A stretch of 64,000 bases of DNA from Pseudomonas luteola NBRC 103146. Lineage in GTDB: Bacteria; Pseudomonadota; Gammaproteobacteria; Pseudomonadales; Pseudomonadaceae. Of this stretch, positions 35,119-44,162 are shown in pieces (positions within the stretch are counted from its first letter, which is position 1; each line of letters opens with the position of its first letter). The translations under genes and the position numbers were made by a program. The stretch spans positions 57,481 to 121,480 of the forward strand of contig NZ_BDAE01000002.1 in the NCBI RefSeq assembly GCF_002091675.1, given 5' to 3'. The notes under the pieces were generated by a model, which searched no databases, was not told the DNA's origin, and was given only the letters and a program-made list of their open reading frames with translations.

Positions 35119-35742
35119 TCAAGGCTCCACCTGCTGCTTCAGCCAGCCGGGATAATGGTTGCGTGTAGCCTCGGACCATCTCGGTGGGCAGCGAGTACCC
35201 AGGTAGGCTGCCACCGCGTTCAAATGTGCTGCTAGAACGTGCCGATCACCAAAGGCCTCAAGCCCCAGCGTCCAGCCGGCCGTATGGCCATCAACCCAGA
35301 GTTGAGTCAGTTCTACGGTACAGCCTGCGGACGGCATGGCTTCGTAAGGGGATTCGTTTTCATCCAATGCGATTTCACGCAGAGCGGCCTGCTCGACCGT
35401 AAACAGGCGAAGCCAGCGTTGCTTCTGAACGGCAACCGTAGGATGCGGTGTCAGCGTCAAGGCCTCGGAATGCCATTTATGCCATAACTCGACAGGCCCC
35501 CTAAACGGCGAGACGTCCAGAGTATGCCAGTCAGGTATGACCAGCCCCTTTACCTCAACGGTTGAGTCTCCACGGGTTTTGATACCGAGGTCGGATTGAC
35601 TGGCGTCCCTGAGGTAGTGGTGCATCTTGCGTATTCCGCCTCCCGGTGGCTGATCCCACAGATCGGACCGGTGAAACCAGTCGATCAGATCAGTACCCGG
35701 CAGTGCGGGCCAAAACCAGCGGACTTCAGCGGAAAGCGGCAT
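35119..35742 (-). CDS. Uncharacterised protein, possibly CYTH-like
   Basis: A 207-residue soluble protein I do not firmly recognise. It begins PLSAEVRWFWPALPG and has alternating charged strands (IKTRGDSTVEVKGLV near residue 55, QKQRWLRLF near residue 107, GCTVELTQL near residue 140, GWTLGLEAFG near residue 155) that resemble the tunnel strands of CYTH phosphohydrolases, though the classical ExExK start is not exact. No signal peptide or membrane segment. The ATG at 35742 has AGGAG upstream. It stands alone and converges on GH5 gene 3. Confidence 0.65.
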   Translation of the reverse strand: MPLSAEVRWFWPALPGTDLIDWFHRSDLWDQPPGGGIRKMHHYLRDASQSDLGIKTRGDSTVEVKGLVIPDWHTLDVSPFRGPVELWHKWHSEALTLTPHPTVAVQKQRWLRLFTVEQAALREIALDENESPYEAMPSAGCTVELTQLWVDGHTAGWTLGLEAFGDRHVLAAHLNAVAAYLGTRCPPRWSEATRNHYPGWLKQQVEP

Positions 35743-36019
35743 GGCGTGCTCCTGGTATGAAGAGAGGGCGGCGGACGTGCTAATTTCCGACCCGTTCCGA
35801 AAGACACGTGCTAGCATCCGTCCACGCTCCGGATGACGTTTAACCCATTGATCCGGGGTGCCGCATTATTGCTAGCCTCATTGAGCACCGCACAGACGTT
35901 TCTTCCCGCTGAGTTGTACTCGGCTTTCCTGGCGTGGTTTCCAGCGCGCGACGCTCATTGGCTAGACCTCATGGCTCAGCGCCCGTTTCCTGGCGTTGAA
36001 TGAATGTAAGGAGTTCTAC

Positions 36020-37363
36020 GTGCAATTTCTCCATACCCTGGTCAACGACCTCAATGGCCTTGTCTGGGGCGTGCCCATGCTGGTACTGATCCTGTGCGCG
36101 GGTCTTTATCTGATGCTACGCCTCAAACTGATGCCGATCGTAAGACTGGGCACCGGCTTTCGCCTGTTGTGGCAGGGCCGGAACAAGGATGACGACGAAA
36201 GCGGTGAGATCAGCCCTTTCCAGGCCTTGATGACCTGCCTGGCTGCCACCGTGGGAACCGGCAACATCGCGGGTGTTGCTACCGCGATCTTCCTGGGTGG
36301 CCCCGGCGCGCTGTTCTGGATGTGGTGTACGGCATTGGTTGGTATGGCTACCAAATATGCCGAAGTAGTATTGGCTGTGCATTTTCGTGAAAAGGACGAG
36401 CGCGGCGAGCATGTCGGCGGCCCGATGTATGCCATCCGCAACGGCCTGGGCAAGCGCTGGGCCTGGCTAGGCGGCGCCTTTGCCCTGTTCGGTGGGTTGG
36501 CCGGGTTCGGTATCGGCAACATGGTGCAGGTCAACAGTATGGCGCAGGCCCTGGAGACAACCTTTTCCGTGCCCCTGTGGCTGACCGGTGTCGTGACGAT
36601 GGTGGTTGTGGGGCTCGTGATCCTGGGCGGTATTAAGCGGATCGGGGCGGTCGCCTCGTCCCTGGTCCCTGCCATGTGCATAGGCTATATCATCGCAGCC
36701 ATTGCCGTGCTGGTGACCCATGCGTCCGAAATTCCTCATGCGCTCAGCCTGGTCTTCACCCATGCCTTCACGCCGGCGGCGGCGACGGGCGGCTTCGCAG
36801 GGGCGGCGGTCATGGCTGCCATTCGCTTCGGGGTAGCGCGTGGCGTCTTCTCCAACGAAGCCGGGTTGGGCACCGCCGGTATCGCCCAGGCAGCCGGTAC
36901 GACCAACAGCGCCGTACGCTCAGGCATGATCGGTATGCTCGGAACGTTTATCGATACCCTAATCATCTGCACCATGACGGGTCTTGCCATTATCTGCTCC
37001 GGCGTCTGGACGAGCGGGCAGAGTGGGGCGGCCTTGTCAGCGGCGGCCTTCGAGACGGCGCTGCCCGGTTTTGGCGGCATCATCCTGACCATCGCCCTGG
37101 TGGTATTCGCCTTTACCACCATCCTGGGGTGGAGCTATTACTGCGAGCGCTGCTGGGAGTTTCTTGCCGGCACCAAGACCATTCTGCCGTTCCGCATCAT
37201 CTTCGTACTGGCTGTTCCCTTTGGGGCGATTGCACAGTTGGACTTCGCCTGGCTGCTGGCCGATACGCTCAATGGTCTGATGGCCATTCCTAACCTGATC
37301 TCGCTGCTGTTGCTCAGTCCGGTGGTGCTCCGGCTGACGCGAGAATACTTCGCCAGCAAATAA
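36020..37363 (+). CDS. Alanine/glycine:cation symporter (AGCS family)
   Basis: A 447-residue sodium-coupled amino-acid carrier with 10-11 membrane segments. AGCS hallmarks are present: FQALMTCLAATVGTGNIAGV, GGPGALFWMW, GGPMYAIRNGLG and the C-terminal FAFTTILGWSYYCERC. It imports alanine or glycine with Na+. I chose the GTG at 36020 because AAGGAG lies 6 nt upstream and the protein then begins MQFLHTLVNDLNG; the TTG at 35996 would absorb the ribosome-binding site. A terminator follows directly, so it is monocistronic. Confidence 0.92.
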   Translation: MQFLHTLVNDLNGLVWGVPMLVLILCAGLYLMLRLKLMPIVRLGTGFRLLWQGRNKDDDESGEISPFQALMTCLAATVGTGNIAGVATAIFLGGPGALFWMWCTALVGMATKYAEVVLAVHFREKDERGEHVGGPMYAIRNGLGKRWAWLGGAFALFGGLAGFGIGNMVQVNSMAQALETTFSVPLWLTGVVTMVVVGLVILGGIKRIGAVASSLVPAMCIGYIIAAIAVLVTHASEIPHALSLVFTHAFTPAAATGGFAGAAVMAAIRFGVARGVFSNEAGLGTAGIAQAAGTTNSAVRSGMIGMLGTFIDTLIICTMTGLAIICSGVWTSGQSGAALSAAAFETALPGFGGIILTIALVVFAFTTILGWSYYCERCWEFLAGTKTILPFRIIFVLAVPFGAIAQLDFAWLLADTLNGLMAIPNLISLLLLSPVVLRLTREYFASK

Positions 37364-37366
37364 ACG

Positions 37367-37390
37367 AAGGCTCGCTACTGCGAGCCTTTT
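37367..37390 (+). terminator. Rho-independent terminator after the AGCS gene
   Basis: AAGGCTCG-CTACTG-CGAGCCTT followed by TT, an 8-bp stem 4 nt after the stop. Confidence 0.75.
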
Positions 37391-37495
37391 CATTGAGGCT
37401 CGCGAGGCCCGGACCTGGAAAAATGGGTGAAAATCGCGATGCTGTGGTCCAAACGATAGCGCTGTTTTCCTGGCCTTTCTGGATAGAGCATTCCG

Positions 37496-38446
37496 ATGTC
37501 CCGATCTTCGCTTGAGCATTCCTGTTCTCACCCGCACGTCTTCAACGAGGGAAACCCGCTGGCGGAAAAGAAGACCCGCCGCGCCGTGATTTTTACTGCC
37601 ATCATGATGGTGGTCGAGATTGCGGGCGGCTGGGCCTTCAACTCCATGGCACTGCTGGCGGATGGCTGGCATATGAGTTCCCACGTGCTGGCGCTGGGGC
37701 TTTCGCTGTTCGCCTATGCGGCGGCCAGACGGTATGCGACCGACGCTCGCTTTGCCTTTGGAACGTGGAAAATGGAGGTGCTGGCTGGCTATACCAGTGC
37801 ACTGGCGCTGATAGGCATCGCTCTGTTGATGCTGTATGAATCCGTGATCAGGCTCGTGACACCTGCTCCGATTCACTATACGCAGGCCATCGCCATCGCC
37901 ATTCTGGGATTGCTGGTCAATCTGGTGTGTGCGTGGCTACTCAAGGATTCTCACGGGCATGATCATGGCCATGGTCACGATCATCATCATGGCCACGGTG
38001 AGCATCAGGACCTGAATCTGCGTTCGGCCTACATCCATGTTATTACTGATGCGGCAACCTCCGTCCTGGCTATCGTCGCGCTGATTGGCGGCATGCTTTG
38101 GGGGGCCAGCTGGCTCGACCCGGTCATGGGAATCGTAGGCGGCATACTGGTCGCCATCTGGGCCGTTGGGCTCATCAAGCAAACCGGGCGTGTGCTGCTG
38201 GATGCGCAGATGGACGATCCGGTGGTACAGGAGGTCAGGGATGTGATCGCAGAGAGCCCTATCGAGGCCCAGATCTGTGATCTGCATGTCTGGAAGGTAG
38301 GCAAGGGCAAGTACGCCTGCATCGTCAGCATCGCCACGACCAGTGATGCCTCGCCTGAAGACTTCAAACAGCAGCTTTCCGTCCATGAAGAGCTTGTCCA
38401 CATCACGGTTGAGATCAACAGAGACGGGATCTGTCCGGTACGCTGA
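37496..38446 (+). CDS. dmeF: Cation diffusion facilitator, DmeF-type
   Basis: A 316-residue CDF metal/proton antiporter. Six membrane segments precede a cytoplasmic domain; the transport-site motifs are DGWHMSSH in helix 2 and VITDAATS in helix 5. A His/Asp/Gly-rich loop of about 20 residues (from HGHDHGHGHDH) lies between helices 4 and 5, and the N-terminus has SCSHPH. The HMSSH form of the first site and the overall sequence fit DmeF, which exports Co2+ and Ni2+ (and Cd2+ in some hosts). No RcnR/FrmR-type regulator is adjacent. Metal specificity is inferred. Confidence 0.85.
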   Translation: MSRSSLEHSCSHPHVFNEGNPLAEKKTRRAVIFTAIMMVVEIAGGWAFNSMALLADGWHMSSHVLALGLSLFAYAAARRYATDARFAFGTWKMEVLAGYTSALALIGIALLMLYESVIRLVTPAPIHYTQAIAIAILGLLVNLVCAWLLKDSHGHDHGHGHDHHHGHGEHQDLNLRSAYIHVITDAATSVLAIVALIGGMLWGASWLDPVMGIVGGILVAIWAVGLIKQTGRVLLDAQMDDPVVQEVRDVIAESPIEAQICDLHVWKVGKGKYACIVSIATTSDASPEDFKQQLSVHEELVHITVEINRDGICPVR

Positions 38447-38505
38447 GGAGGTAGGCGACAGCGGCAAGTGATATAACCGGGTCTTGGTCAACGACAGGAT
38501 TCAAC

Positions 38506-39855
38506 ATGCCTTCTTCCGAGCCTCGCTTGTCGCTTCCTGCCCCGGTAGGCCTGTTTCAGGCGTTTCTATTCTGGCTCAAGCTGGGCTTTATCAGCTTTGG
38601 CGGACCGGCTGGGCAGATAGCAATCATGCATCAGGAGCTGGTGGAGCGTCGGCGCTGGATTTCCGAGCGACGCTTTCTCCATGCGCTCAACTACTGCATG
38701 GTACTGCCCGGACCTGAAGCCCAACAGTTGGCGACCTATATTGGCTGGTTGATGCACCGGACCTGGGGTGGGGTTATCGCCGGAGCGCTCTTTATATTGC
38801 CTTCGCTGCTTATCCTGATCGCCCTGTCATGGATCTATTTGGCCTGGGGCAACGCTCCAGTTGTGGCAGGTATCTTTTACGGCATCAAGCCAGCGGTGAC
38901 CGCCATTGTTGTGCAGGCCGCCCATCGCATCGGAACACGTACCTTGAAGAACCATTGGCTCTGGGCCATTGCAGCGGCTTCGTTCATCGCCTTGTTTGCC
39001 TTCAACGTGCCGTTTCCCCTGATCGTACTGTCTGCGGCGGTTATTGGCTTTATTGGAGGCAGGTACGCTCCGGAGCGGTTCAGGGTAGGGGGAGGGCATG
39101 CCAATCAGGCGGCTTCGTTCGGACCCGCGCTGATCGATGATGACACGCCACCGCCAGCGCATGCCCGTTTTCGCTGGTCGCGGCTGGCGCAACTGTTAAT
39201 CATGGGGATATTTCTCTGGATCGTGCCGATGCTGACCTTGGTCTATCTGTTTGGCTGGACTCATACCTTCACCCAGATGGGCTGGTTTTTTACCAAGGCT
39301 GCACTGCTGACCTTTGGCGGTGCCTATGCGGTATTGCCCTATGTATATCAGGGTGCCGTCACACACTACGGCTGGCTGAGCCCAAGCCAGATGATCGATG
39401 GTCTTGCCCTGGGTGAAACCACACCCGGACCATTGATCATGGTGGTGGCGTTTGTCGCGTTTTTAGGCGGATATGGGCTGGCGGCGTTAGGGAGCGAGCA
39501 CATGTTTGCCGCCGGGGCATTGGCTGCCGTGCTGGTGACCTGGTTTACCTTTCTGCCTTCGTTTCTTTTCATTCTGGCCGGCGGGCCTCTGGTGGAGTCC
39601 ACCCATAATGTGGTGGGCTTCACAGCTCCGCTCACCGCCATTACCGCGGCGGTCGTCGGCGTAATCCTGAATCTGGCCTTGTTCTTCGGCTACCACGTAT
39701 TCTGGCCGCAGGGCTTGAGCGGATCGTTCGACCTACTCTCCGCTCTGATCACACTCCTGGCAGCGATAGCGCTCTTCCGGTTCAAGCGCACAGTTATGGA
39801 AGTGCTGCTAGCCTGTGCAACAGTAGGGTTGTTAATGCACGTCGTATTCATGTGA
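38506..39855 (+). CDS. chrA: Chromate transporter (two-domain ChrA)
   Basis: A 449-residue CHR-superfamily efflux protein with two homologous halves. The first half has LGFISFGGPAGQIAIMHQEL and LPGPEAQQLATYIGW; the second repeats it as LTFGGAYAVLPYV and GETTPGPLIMVVAFVAFLGGY. About 10-12 membrane segments. It extrudes chromate, probably by proton antiport; sulfate is the mimicry partner. It starts 59 nt after dmeF and the rhodanese follows 36 nt later, giving a possible metal/oxyanion stress group. No chrB regulator is seen. Confidence 0.9.
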   Translation: MPSSEPRLSLPAPVGLFQAFLFWLKLGFISFGGPAGQIAIMHQELVERRRWISERRFLHALNYCMVLPGPEAQQLATYIGWLMHRTWGGVIAGALFILPSLLILIALSWIYLAWGNAPVVAGIFYGIKPAVTAIVVQAAHRIGTRTLKNHWLWAIAAASFIALFAFNVPFPLIVLSAAVIGFIGGRYAPERFRVGGGHANQAASFGPALIDDDTPPPAHARFRWSRLAQLLIMGIFLWIVPMLTLVYLFGWTHTFTQMGWFFTKAALLTFGGAYAVLPYVYQGAVTHYGWLSPSQMIDGLALGETTPGPLIMVVAFVAFLGGYGLAALGSEHMFAAGALAAVLVTWFTFLPSFLFILAGGPLVESTHNVVGFTAPLTAITAAVVGVILNLALFFGYHVFWPQGLSGSFDLLSALITLLAAIALFRFKRTVMEVLLACATVGLLMHVVFM

Positions 39856-39891
39856 CAAGGAGCAGCTTGGCTGCAGAAGAGAGGATGCACT

Positions 39892-40245
39892 ATGGCTAAC
39901 CATTCAGACGATTTTCTCAAACTTGCAGCCGACGCCAAGTCTCGTATTCGACAGGTTTCGCCCGTTGAAGCCGAGCAACTGGTCGATCAGGGCGCGCTGC
40001 TTCTGGACGTTCGGGAGCGGGACGAGTTCGAACGGGGGCACCTGGACGGCGCGACCCACATGAGCCGGGGGATTCTTGAAATGCACATCGGCGAGCTGGC
40101 AGCCAGCAAGGCCACACTGATCGTCTGCTATTGCGGTGGCGGTAACCGGGGAGCGTTGGCCGCCGAAAGCCTGCAACGCATGGGATACACCCAAGTCGTC
40201 TCCATCGAGGGAGGCCTTGCGGCCTGCAATACCCAGAAAGACTGA
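39892..40245 (+). CDS. Single-domain rhodanese
   Basis: A 117-residue sulfurtransferase domain. The active-site loop is CGGGNRG with catalytic Cys81, and the conserved LLDVRERDEFERGHLDGA strand-loop is at residues 37-54. It may carry persulfide sulfur or act in cyanide/redox detoxification. It lies directly after chrA and ends at a bidirectional terminator shared with ahpF. No signal peptide, so cytoplasmic. Confidence 0.88.
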   Translation: MANHSDDFLKLAADAKSRIRQVSPVEAEQLVDQGALLLDVRERDEFERGHLDGATHMSRGILEMHIGELAASKATLIVCYCGGGNRGALAAESLQRMGYTQVVSIEGGLAACNTQKD

Positions 40246-40258
40246 TCAACGAGCAATA

Positions 40259-40291
40259 AAAACGCAGGGCATCTTAGATACCCTGCGTTTT
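40259..40291. terminator. Bidirectional terminator between rhodanese and ahpF
   Basis: AAAACGCAGGG and CCCTGCGTTTT form an 11-bp stem around an 11-nt loop, with A/T tracts serving both convergent genes. Confidence 0.85.
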
Positions 40292-40330
40292 GAGAAGGCT
40301 GTGTACCGGCAGAGAGGTACACAGTCAAAC

Positions 40331-41887
40331 TTACACCTGGCGGATCAGATAATCGAATGCAGCCAGGGAAGCCTTCGCACCTTCGCCGACCGCGATCACG
40401 ATCTGCTTGTACGGTACGGTTGTTACGTCGCCGGCCGCAAAGATACCCGGCAGCGAGGTTTCGCCACGGCTATCTACAACGATCTCGCCACGGGGCGACA
40501 GCTCGACGGTGCCCTTGAGCCATTCGGTGTTGGGGACCAGACCGATCTGGACGAAGATACCTTCCAGGTCGATGGACTTGAACTCACTGGAGTTGCGGTC
40601 CTTGTAGGTCAGGCCAACCACTTTCTGGCCATCGCCTTTCACTTCGCTGGTCAGGGCGCTGGTGATCACGGTCACGTTCGGCAGGCTGTGCAGCTTGCGC
40701 TGTAGTACCGCATCCGCACGCAGCTGGCTGTCAAACTCGATCAGGGTCACGTGTGCCACGATACCGGCCAGGTCGATTGCCGCTTCCACACCGGAGTTGC
40801 CGCCACCGATAACTGCAACGCGCTTGCCCTTGAACAGCGGGCCGTCACAGTGCGGGCAGTAGGCCACGCCACGGTTACGGTATTCCTTCTCGCCCGGGAC
40901 ATTCATTTCACGCCAGCGAGCGCCGGTGGAGATGATCAGCGTCTTGGACTTGAGCGAAGCACCATTGGCAAACTTGACTTCGTGCAGCTGGCCCGCCTCG
41001 GTGGCAGGAATCAGTTGCTCGGCACGCTGCAGGTTCATGATGTCGACGTCGTACTGCTTCACGTGCTCTTCAAGGGCTACGGCCAGTTTCGGGCCTTCGG
41101 TTTCCTTGATGGAAATGAAGTTTTCAATCGCCAGAGTATCGAGTACCTGACCGCCAAAACGCTCTGCCGCAACACCGGTACGAATACCTTTACGGGCGGC
41201 ATACACCGCAGCGGAAGCACCGGCAGGACCACCACCGATCACCAGCACGTCAAAAGCGTCCTTGGCGCTGAGCTTTTCAGCGTCACGGGCACTGGCGCCG
41301 GTATCGAGCTTGGCCAGAATTTCTTCCAGACCCATGCGGCCCTGACCGAACGGTTCGCCGTTCAGGTAGATGCTGGGCACAGCCATGATCTGGCGCTCGG
41401 TAACTTCGTCCTGGAACAGCGCACCGTCGACCGCAACGTGGCGGATGTTCGGATTCAGTACGGCCATCAGGTTCAGCGCCTGAACAACGTCAGGGCAGTT
41501 CTGGCAGGACAGCGAGAAGTAGGTTTCGAAATTGAATTCGCCCTTGAGCGAGCGGATCGCTTCCAGAGTATCTGCACTGGCCTTGGACGGGTGACCGCCC
41601 ACTTGCAGCAGCGCCAGAACCAGCGAGGTGAACTCGTGGCCCATGGGCAGACCGGCAAAGCGCAGGCTGATGTTTTCACCCGGACGGTTCAGGGCAAACG
41701 AAGGTGTGCGAGCATCATTGCCATCGGTGCGCAGGGTGATCTTGTCAGTCAGGCTGACGATGTCCTGGAGCAGACCCAACATTTCTTGAGATTTAGCGCC
41801 GTCATCAAGGGACGCGACGATCTCGAAGGGTTTGGTAACCTTTTCCAGATAGGCTTTAAGCTGAGTTTTAAGACTGGCGTCCAACAT
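40331..41887 (-). CDS. ahpF: Alkyl hydroperoxide reductase subunit F
   Basis: A 518-residue NADH-dependent flavoprotein disulfide reductase that recycles AhpC. The N-terminal double thioredoxin-fold domain has the CxxC Cys128/Cys131 (SLSCQNCPD), then FAD motif IGGGPAGAS near residue 217, redox-active CPHC at Cys344/Cys347, and NADH motif IGGGNSGVE near residue 360. Complete and of canonical length. It lies 121 nt downstream of ahpC with a terminator-like hairpin in the gap, so some of its transcript is attenuated relative to ahpC. Confidence 0.96.
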   Translation of the reverse strand: MLDASLKTQLKAYLEKVTKPFEIVASLDDGAKSQEMLGLLQDIVSLTDKITLRTDGNDARTPSFALNRPGENISLRFAGLPMGHEFTSLVLALLQVGGHPSKASADTLEAIRSLKGEFNFETYFSLSCQNCPDVVQALNLMAVLNPNIRHVAVDGALFQDEVTERQIMAVPSIYLNGEPFGQGRMGLEEILAKLDTGASARDAEKLSAKDAFDVLVIGGGPAGASAAVYAARKGIRTGVAAERFGGQVLDTLAIENFISIKETEGPKLAVALEEHVKQYDVDIMNLQRAEQLIPATEAGQLHEVKFANGASLKSKTLIISTGARWREMNVPGEKEYRNRGVAYCPHCDGPLFKGKRVAVIGGGNSGVEAAIDLAGIVAHVTLIEFDSQLRADAVLQRKLHSLPNVTVITSALTSEVKGDGQKVVGLTYKDRNSSEFKSIDLEGIFVQIGLVPNTEWLKGTVELSPRGEIVVDSRGETSLPGIFAAGDVTTVPYKQIVIAVGEGAKASLAAFDYLIRQV

Positions 41888-41916
41888 GAGGCATTACCTC
41901 TCGACAAATTTCGGGA

Positions 41917-41950
41917 ATAAAAACGCCCGGACGTGTTCCGCCCGGGCGTT
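41917..41950 (-). terminator. Terminator/attenuator between ahpC and ahpF
   Basis: On the minus strand AACGCCCGGG and CCGGGCGTT pair and are followed by TTTTATT. It lies after ahpC and before ahpF, consistent with higher AhpC than AhpF output. Confidence 0.75.
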
Positions 41951-42008
41951 CGGGCACTAGAGGGAGCCGGAAGCCGGCTCCTAAGCGCAGATAACCGTGT
42001 GTTGGCGT

Positions 42009-42572
42009 TTAGATCTTGCCAACCAGGTCCAGAGACGGGCTCAGAGTAGCTTCGCCTTCTTTCCACTTGGCAGGGCAAACTTCGCCCGGGTGGGAGGCAA
42101 CGTACTGAGCAGCCTTGACCTTACGCAGCATTTCGGACGCGTCGCGGCCGATGCCGTTGTCGTGTACTTCACACAGCTTGATCTGGCCTTCCGGGTTGAT
42201 CAGGAAGGAACCACGCAGCGCCATGCCTTCTTCTTCGATCAGAACGTCGAAGTTGCGAGCCAGAGTTGCAGTCGGGTCGCCAACCAGGGCGTACTGAACC
42301 TTCTTGATAGCGTCGGAAGTGTCGTGCCACGCTTTGTGAGCGAAGTGGGTATCGCACGATACGCCGTAGATCTCTACGCCCAGCTTTTGGAATTCAGGGT
42401 ACAGGTCAGCCAGGTCTTCCAGCTCAGTCGGGCAAACGAAGGTGAAGTCAGCTGGGTAGAAAACAACCAGGGACCACTTGCCTTTGAAGTCAGCTTCAGT
42501 CAGATCGATGAACTTGCCATCCTTGTACGCTGTAGCTTTAAACGGTTTGATCTCGGAATTGATCAAAGACAT
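42009..42572 (-). CDS. ahpC: Alkyl hydroperoxide reductase subunit C (peroxiredoxin)
   Basis: A 187-residue typical 2-Cys peroxiredoxin of the AhpC/Prx1 group that reduces H2O2, organic peroxides and peroxynitrite. Peroxidatic Cys47 is in FTFVCPTEL and resolving Cys166 in GEVCPAKW. The protein begins [11 protein letters not shown] exactly as enterobacterial AhpC, which with GGAGATT upstream fixes the start at 42572. The upstream region carries an OxyR-like operator. Confidence 0.97.
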   Translation of the reverse strand: MSLINSEIKPFKATAYKDGKFIDLTEADFKGKWSLVVFYPADFTFVCPTELEDLADLYPEFQKLGVEIYGVSCDTHFAHKAWHDTSDAIKKVQYALVGDPTATLARNFDVLIEEEGMALRGSFLINPEGQIKLCEVHDNGIGRDASEMLRKVKAAQYVASHPGEVCPAKWKEGEATLSPSLDLVGKI

Positions 42573-42640
42573 CACTGAATCTCCATCAGGGGTTAAGAAT
42601 TGGCGAGAGATAAGATACTCGCTTATGCACATTAGACTTA

Positions 42641-42677
42641 ATTGAATGTGGGCATCAATCTCATAAGTTTGACCTAT
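42641..42677 (-). promoter_or_regulatory. Candidate OxyR operator upstream of ahpC
   Basis: On the minus strand four tetranucleotides spaced by exactly 7 nt read ATAG, TTAT, ATGC, CAAT against the OxyR pattern ATAG-N7-CTAT-N7-ATAG-N7-CTAT: 12 of 16 matches. The site lies 69-105 nt before the ahpC start, where activation would be expected. Confidence 0.5.
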
Positions 42678-43031
42678 CCACGCATTCAGGATCATTAAGT
42701 CTTTCTTTCAGGCAGAGTACTTGGAGGTATCTGAGGTCAACAAACACTGCCGCAAGCGCTAGTGGTATGGCTGAATTATCAGAATTCAAGCGCCTAAACG
42801 CACTAGCTCGGACATTTTGTGAAAAACAGCTGTTGAGCAGTAAGCTGAAAAATATGGTTTCCTTGCCGATCGTGTTCGTTAAACAGGATGACGAAGGAGA
42901 AACATGTCAGGAGCCGCATTCGTCCAGTTGTTTCCTGAGGGCTTCGACTTCCCAAGCAGATTCACTTCACCGTTGATCGCTGTCTTTTCAGGTTGCCGAC
43001 CTGAACCTGCCCAGCGTGGAGGGCATTAGTC
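42678..43031. other. Non-coding interval between ahpC and the AI-2E-family gene
   Basis: About 350 nt. A short open frame (42767-42976) lacks a ribosome-binding site and any recognisable sequence, so I do not call it. GGAGGG at 43018-43023 serves the next gene. Nothing else is identified. Confidence 0.4.
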
Positions 43032-44126
43032 ATGGCGATCAGGCGCGTCATTACCCAGTGGTTTGCCCGCTATTTCTCCCAAGATGAAGCGGTGGTTCTC
43101 AGCGTCTTGCTTATCCTGGGCTTTGCTCTGGTCATGTTGTTGGGCAAGCCCCTGGCGCCGTTCCTGACGGCGCTGGTCGTCGCCTTTCTCCTACAGGGTG
43201 GCGTCAGCCGTCTGGAGCACTGGAGAGTACCCAGGCTTTGGGCAATATCGCTCATGTTCCTGTCTTTTTTAGGCATATTCCTGGGCCTCTTGTTGTTTGT
43301 GCTCCCGCTGGTATGGGATCAGCTGGTGACGTTGTTGCAGGAGTCGCCCCGGATGTTTGCCCAGGCTCAGGTCCTCTTGGATGAGCTTCAGCAGCGCTAT
43401 CCCAGTGTCGTTACTCATGAGCAGATTCAGGGCTGGATCGGGACGGCAGGCAGTGAGCTGACTGCCCTTGCGCAACGAGCGGTCCGGCTGTCGTTGACCT
43501 CGCTGGGCAATATCATCGCCTTTGGTACGTTTCTGGTACTGGTGCCGATCCTGGTGTTTTTCATGCTCAAGGACAAGAACCTGCTGGTGGGCTTCTTCCT
43601 GTCCGTACTTCCCCGTAAACGGACCCTGATGACCCGAGTCTGGAAGGAGGTCGACGAGCAGATCGCCAACTATGTGCGCGGCAAGGTTATCGAGATTGTG
43701 ATCGTGGCGGCGGTCAGCTACGCCACGTTTTATATCCTGGGATTGCCCTACGCCATGCTGCTCGGGCTGGTGGTCGGTCTGTCCGTGCTGATTCCCTTCA
43801 TCGGCGCCGCCGTCGCGACCTTGCCCGTTGCGGCTGTGGCGGGCTTCAGCTTTGGTCTGGGCGATCAGTTCCTGTATGCGATTCTGGCTTACACCATCAT
43901 TCAGATACTGGATGGCAATGTTCTCTCACCGCTGCTGTTTTCAGGTGCCGTCAATCTGCATCCGGTAGCCATTATCCTGGCCATTCTCTTTTTTGGCGGC
44001 ACGCTGGGCTTTTGGGGAATCTTTTTTGCGATCCCGCTGGCGACCCTGTTCAAGGCGCTCTGGAGCGCATGGCCGCGGGATGCCGTGGTCGTATCCGATA
44101 ACAACACATCAGAGAAAAGCCCTTAA
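43032..44126 (+). CDS. AI-2E/PerM-family permease
   Basis: A 364-residue membrane protein of the AI-2E transporter (UPF0118, PerM/TqsA) family, with about eight membrane segments and a long soluble segment around residues 105-160. The family signature is in the LSVLIPFIGAAVATLPVA helix, and LDGNVLSPLLFS follows. The family name comes from autoinducer-2 export, but some members act as Na+(Li+)/H+ antiporters. It stops 36 nt before nhaA on the same strand, which favours an ion role here. GGAGGG lies 8 nt upstream of the ATG. Confidence 0.88.
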   Translation: MAIRRVITQWFARYFSQDEAVVLSVLLILGFALVMLLGKPLAPFLTALVVAFLLQGGVSRLEHWRVPRLWAISLMFLSFLGIFLGLLLFVLPLVWDQLVTLLQESPRMFAQAQVLLDELQQRYPSVVTHEQIQGWIGTAGSELTALAQRAVRLSLTSLGNIIAFGTFLVLVPILVFFMLKDKNLLVGFFLSVLPRKRTLMTRVWKEVDEQIANYVRGKVIEIVIVAAVSYATFYILGLPYAMLLGLVVGLSVLIPFIGAAVATLPVAAVAGFSFGLGDQFLYAILAYTIIQILDGNVLSPLLFSGAVNLHPVAIILAILFFGGTLGFWGIFFAIPLATLFKALWSAWPRDAVVVSDNNTSEKSP

Positions 44127-44162
44127 GGCTTCGATTACATTTTCAGGAGTGAGGTTGAAAAG

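Noticed and set aside
42767-42976. A 69-codon open frame between ahpC and the AI-2E-family gene
   Set aside because: No ribosome-binding site and no recognisable sequence; likely chance.
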